In this document: positions 62,538 through 64,000 of the stretch, piece by piece | How the letters are laid out: every line of letters starts with the position of its first letter | Numbering within the stretch: position 1 is the first letter of the stretch | Origin: Tissierella pigra | Lineage (GTDB): Bacteria > Bacillota > Clostridia > Tissierellales > Tissierellaceae | Assembly: GCF_009695605.1 (NCBI RefSeq) | Contig: NZ_VUNQ01000003.1 | Span: forward strand, 1-64,000 | Length of the DNA stretch: 64,000 bases | Direction: 5' to 3' | Notes under the pieces: generated by a model | Seen by the model: only the letters and a program-made list of their open reading frames with translations | The model's database searches: none | What the model was told of the DNA's origin: nothing | Translations under genes and position numbers: made by a program

Positions 62538-63559
62538 AGTACTACTCCTTCTGAACCTTTTTTAACTTCACCTAGGATTACAAATTCTTCTCCTTTTTCT
62601 TCTAAGAATTTCCCAATACCTTCCAACTCATTTTTATCCACTGCCATAACCATACCTATTCCCATATTAAATGTAGCGTACATTTCATCAAGGGGAACTC
62701 CCCCCCATTTCTGCAACAAGTTAAATATAGGTGGTGTATTTATTTCAGTAGTGTTTATATGAACAGCCAATTCAGTAGGTAACATTCTTGGAATATTTTC
62801 ATAAAATCCCCCACCTGTTATATGACTAAGTCCTTTAACATTAAATTTCTGTACTAAATCATATACTGGATTTGTATATATTCTTGTTGGTTTTAAGAGT
62901 TCTTCTCCTAAAGTACTTCCTAGTTCCTCTATATACTCATCTAAGTTTAAATTCATTTTATCAAATACGATTTTTCTCACTAAGGAAAAACCATTACTAT
63001 GAACTCCGCTGGAAGGCAGACCTAGTATATAGTCCCCTTCTTCTATAGTTGAGCCATTTATTATTTTCTTCTTATCTACTACTCCAACACAAAATCCTGC
63101 TACATCGTATTCCTCATCCTTATAAAATCCAGGCATTTCAGCTGTTTCTCCACCTATTAATGCACATTGTGCTTTTATACAGCCATTTGATACACCTTCC
63201 ACTATACTTGCCATTTTCTCAGGAATAAGTTTTCCTGTAGCAATATAGTCTAAGAAAAATAAAGGCTTAGCACCTTGACATAAAATATCATTGGCACACA
63301 TTGCTACACAATCTTCTCCTATGGTATTGTGTTTATCCATCATAAATGCAAGTCTAAGTTTTGTACCTACTCCGTCTGTTCCAGACACTAAAACAGGTTC
63401 TTCAAAGGATTTAGTATCTAGTTGAAAAAGTCCTGCAAATCCTCCTATATCCGATAAAACTCCTGGAATATGAGTTTTCTTAATCATTCCTTTAATAAGC
63501 TGTACCTCTTTATATCCCGCTTCTTTATCTACACCTGCATCTTTATACGTTAAGCTCAA
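62525..63559 (-). CDS. purM: Phosphoribosylformylglycinamidine cyclo-ligase (AIR synthetase)
   Basis: Forms aminoimidazole ribotide from FGAM with ATP. The 344-residue protein has LVSGTDGVGTKLRLAF, NDILCQGAKPLFFLDY, ALIGGETAEMPGFY and HITGGGFYENIPRML, all diagnostic. The start is TTG, eight bases after AAGGAG. It lies between purF (32 bases upstream) and purN. A distinct paralogue of the AIR-synthase fold is encoded at 13.9-14.9 kb. Confidence 0.96.
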   Translation of the reverse strand: MSLTYKDAGVDKEAGYKEVQLIKGMIKKTHIPGVLSDIGGFAGLFQLDTKSFEEPVLVSGTDGVGTKLRLAFMMDKHNTIGEDCVAMCANDILCQGAKPLFFLDYIATGKLIPEKMASIVEGVSNGCIKAQCALIGGETAEMPGFYKDEEYDVAGFCVGVVDKKKIINGSTIEEGDYILGLPSSGVHSNGFSLVRKIVFDKMNLNLDEYIEELGSTLGEELLKPTRIYTNPVYDLVQKFNVKGLSHITGGGFYENIPRMLPTELAVHINTTEINTPPIFNLLQKWGGVPLDEMYATFNMGIGMVMAVDKNELEGIGKFLEEKGEEFVILGEVKKGSEGVVLCHQ

Positions 63560-63591
63560 TGCCTTCTCTCCTTTCGCTAATTAGCAGTTAG

Positions 63592-64000
63592 TTATTCTTT
63601 ATGGATTGGGTAATTTCCATCTAAACACCCAGTACAGAATTCACAGCCACCTGCTGCCTTTAGTAATCCTTCTAAAGATAAATACTCTAGGGAATCTGCT
63701 CCTATTAATTTTCGTATTTCCTCTTTAGACATTTGAGCTGCTATTAAGTTCTCTCTAGTTGGAGTATCCATACCTAGATAGCAAGGGTGTAATACTGGAG
63801 GTGAAGATATTCTTACATGAATTTCCTTTGCTCCTGCATTTTTTATCATTTCAATAGTTCTTTTTATTGTAGTTCCCCTAACTATGGAATCGTCTACTAA
63901 GATTACTCTTTTACCTTCTACATTTTCCTTTAAAACATTTAATTTGATTCTAACTCCCTGCTCTCTTAGTTCCTGAGTTGGTTGTATAAAAGTTCTACCT
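63592..64000 (-). CDS. purF: Amidophosphoribosyltransferase, C-terminal part (cut by window edge)
   Basis: The reading frame runs without a stop from the window edge to 63592. It includes the PRPP-binding loop [14 protein letters not shown] and the C-terminal [18 protein letters not shown] and a Cys-rich end (GGCEFCTGC). PurF makes phosphoribosylamine, the first purine intermediate. The start and the glutaminase domain lie outside the window, so regulation of the operon (PurR box or riboswitch) is not visible. Confidence 0.95.
   Translation of the reverse strand, partial: GRTFIQPTQELREQGVRIKLNVLKENVEGKRVILVDDSIVRGTTIKRTIEMIKNAGAKEIHVRISSPPVLHPCYLGMDTPTRENLIAAQMSKEEIRKLIGADSLEYLSLEGLLKAAGGCEFCTGCLDGNYPIHKE

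Overview
The window is AT-rich, densely packed DNA, mostly on the minus strand. It looks like a low-GC, strictly anaerobic Firmicute of the Clostridia/Tissierellia type. The evidence is strong AGGAGG ribosome sites, frequent TTG starts, intrinsic terminators that overlap stop codons, GatCAB, a GerM-type sporulation/germination protein, formate-THF ligase, and a siroheme-type sulfite reductase with its own siroheme pathway. Species cannot be fixed from the sequence alone.

Layout. 0.1-8.4 kb: proC; a secreted S41-type protease gene split by an in-frame TGA; a small holin-like membrane protein; a PII-like protein beside a CPA2 antiporter; dapF and rnz; and a Na/Pi cotransporter. 8.6-9.4 kb: a five-tRNA operon (transcribed Arg-TCT, His, Lys, Leu, Arg-TCG) with a near-consensus promoter and a terminator. 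9.3-15 kb: yfcE-like phosphoesterase, rdgB, GerMN protein, cell-wall amidase, AIR-synthase-like protein. 15-21.2 kb: a secreted PPC-domain protein with an unknown partner, a tiny Cys-rich protein, a dicarboxylate symporter and gatCAB. 21.3-32.8 kb: a sulfur block (LysR regulator divergent from a persulfide/CoA-disulfide reductase with rhodanese tail, a siroheme sulfite reductase-like protein and a YeiH exporter), facing a hemA-sirC-hemC-cobA/hemD-hemB-hemL operon that makes the siroheme precursor. 32.9-38.7 kb: ligA, pcrA, a YidC-like insertase and small proteins.

38.9-50.1 kb is the most interesting part: a nine-gene minus-strand operon for a ribosomally made, radical-SAM-modified peptide. 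The 86-residue precursor carries 13 cysteines at exactly every fourth position (Cys25 to Cys73). The 727-residue maturase has a radical SAM core, one SPASM domain and a second SPASM-like half, and looks like a fusion of two maturation proteins. A short WW-rich helper follows. The operon then encodes an unusual transport set: a membrane-anchored beta-propeller/solute-binding fusion, an ABC exporter, two sugar-type permeases (one with an extra membrane anchor and HlyD-like tail), an unknown membrane protein and a MalK-type ATPase. The peptide class (CXXX-repeat) is known from genome surveys as I recall it. The fused maturase and the fused transporters appear undescribed.

50.1-50.9 kb is a long noncoding stretch with a 432-bp segment bounded by 17-bp inverted repeats and a relic of the coiled-coil gene found at the other end of the operon. 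50.9-64 kb: MFS transporter, GDPD phosphodiesterase, an HD-GYP/hemerythrin/CheX signalling operon, an M19 dipeptidase, a YdjM-like protein, a YerC regulator, fhs, and the purine operon purF(partial)-purM-purN-purH-purD, to which fhs supplies formyl-THF.

Start codons were re-chosen by ribosome-site spacing where the longest open frame was implausible. Family assignments come from reading the sequence, not from searches.
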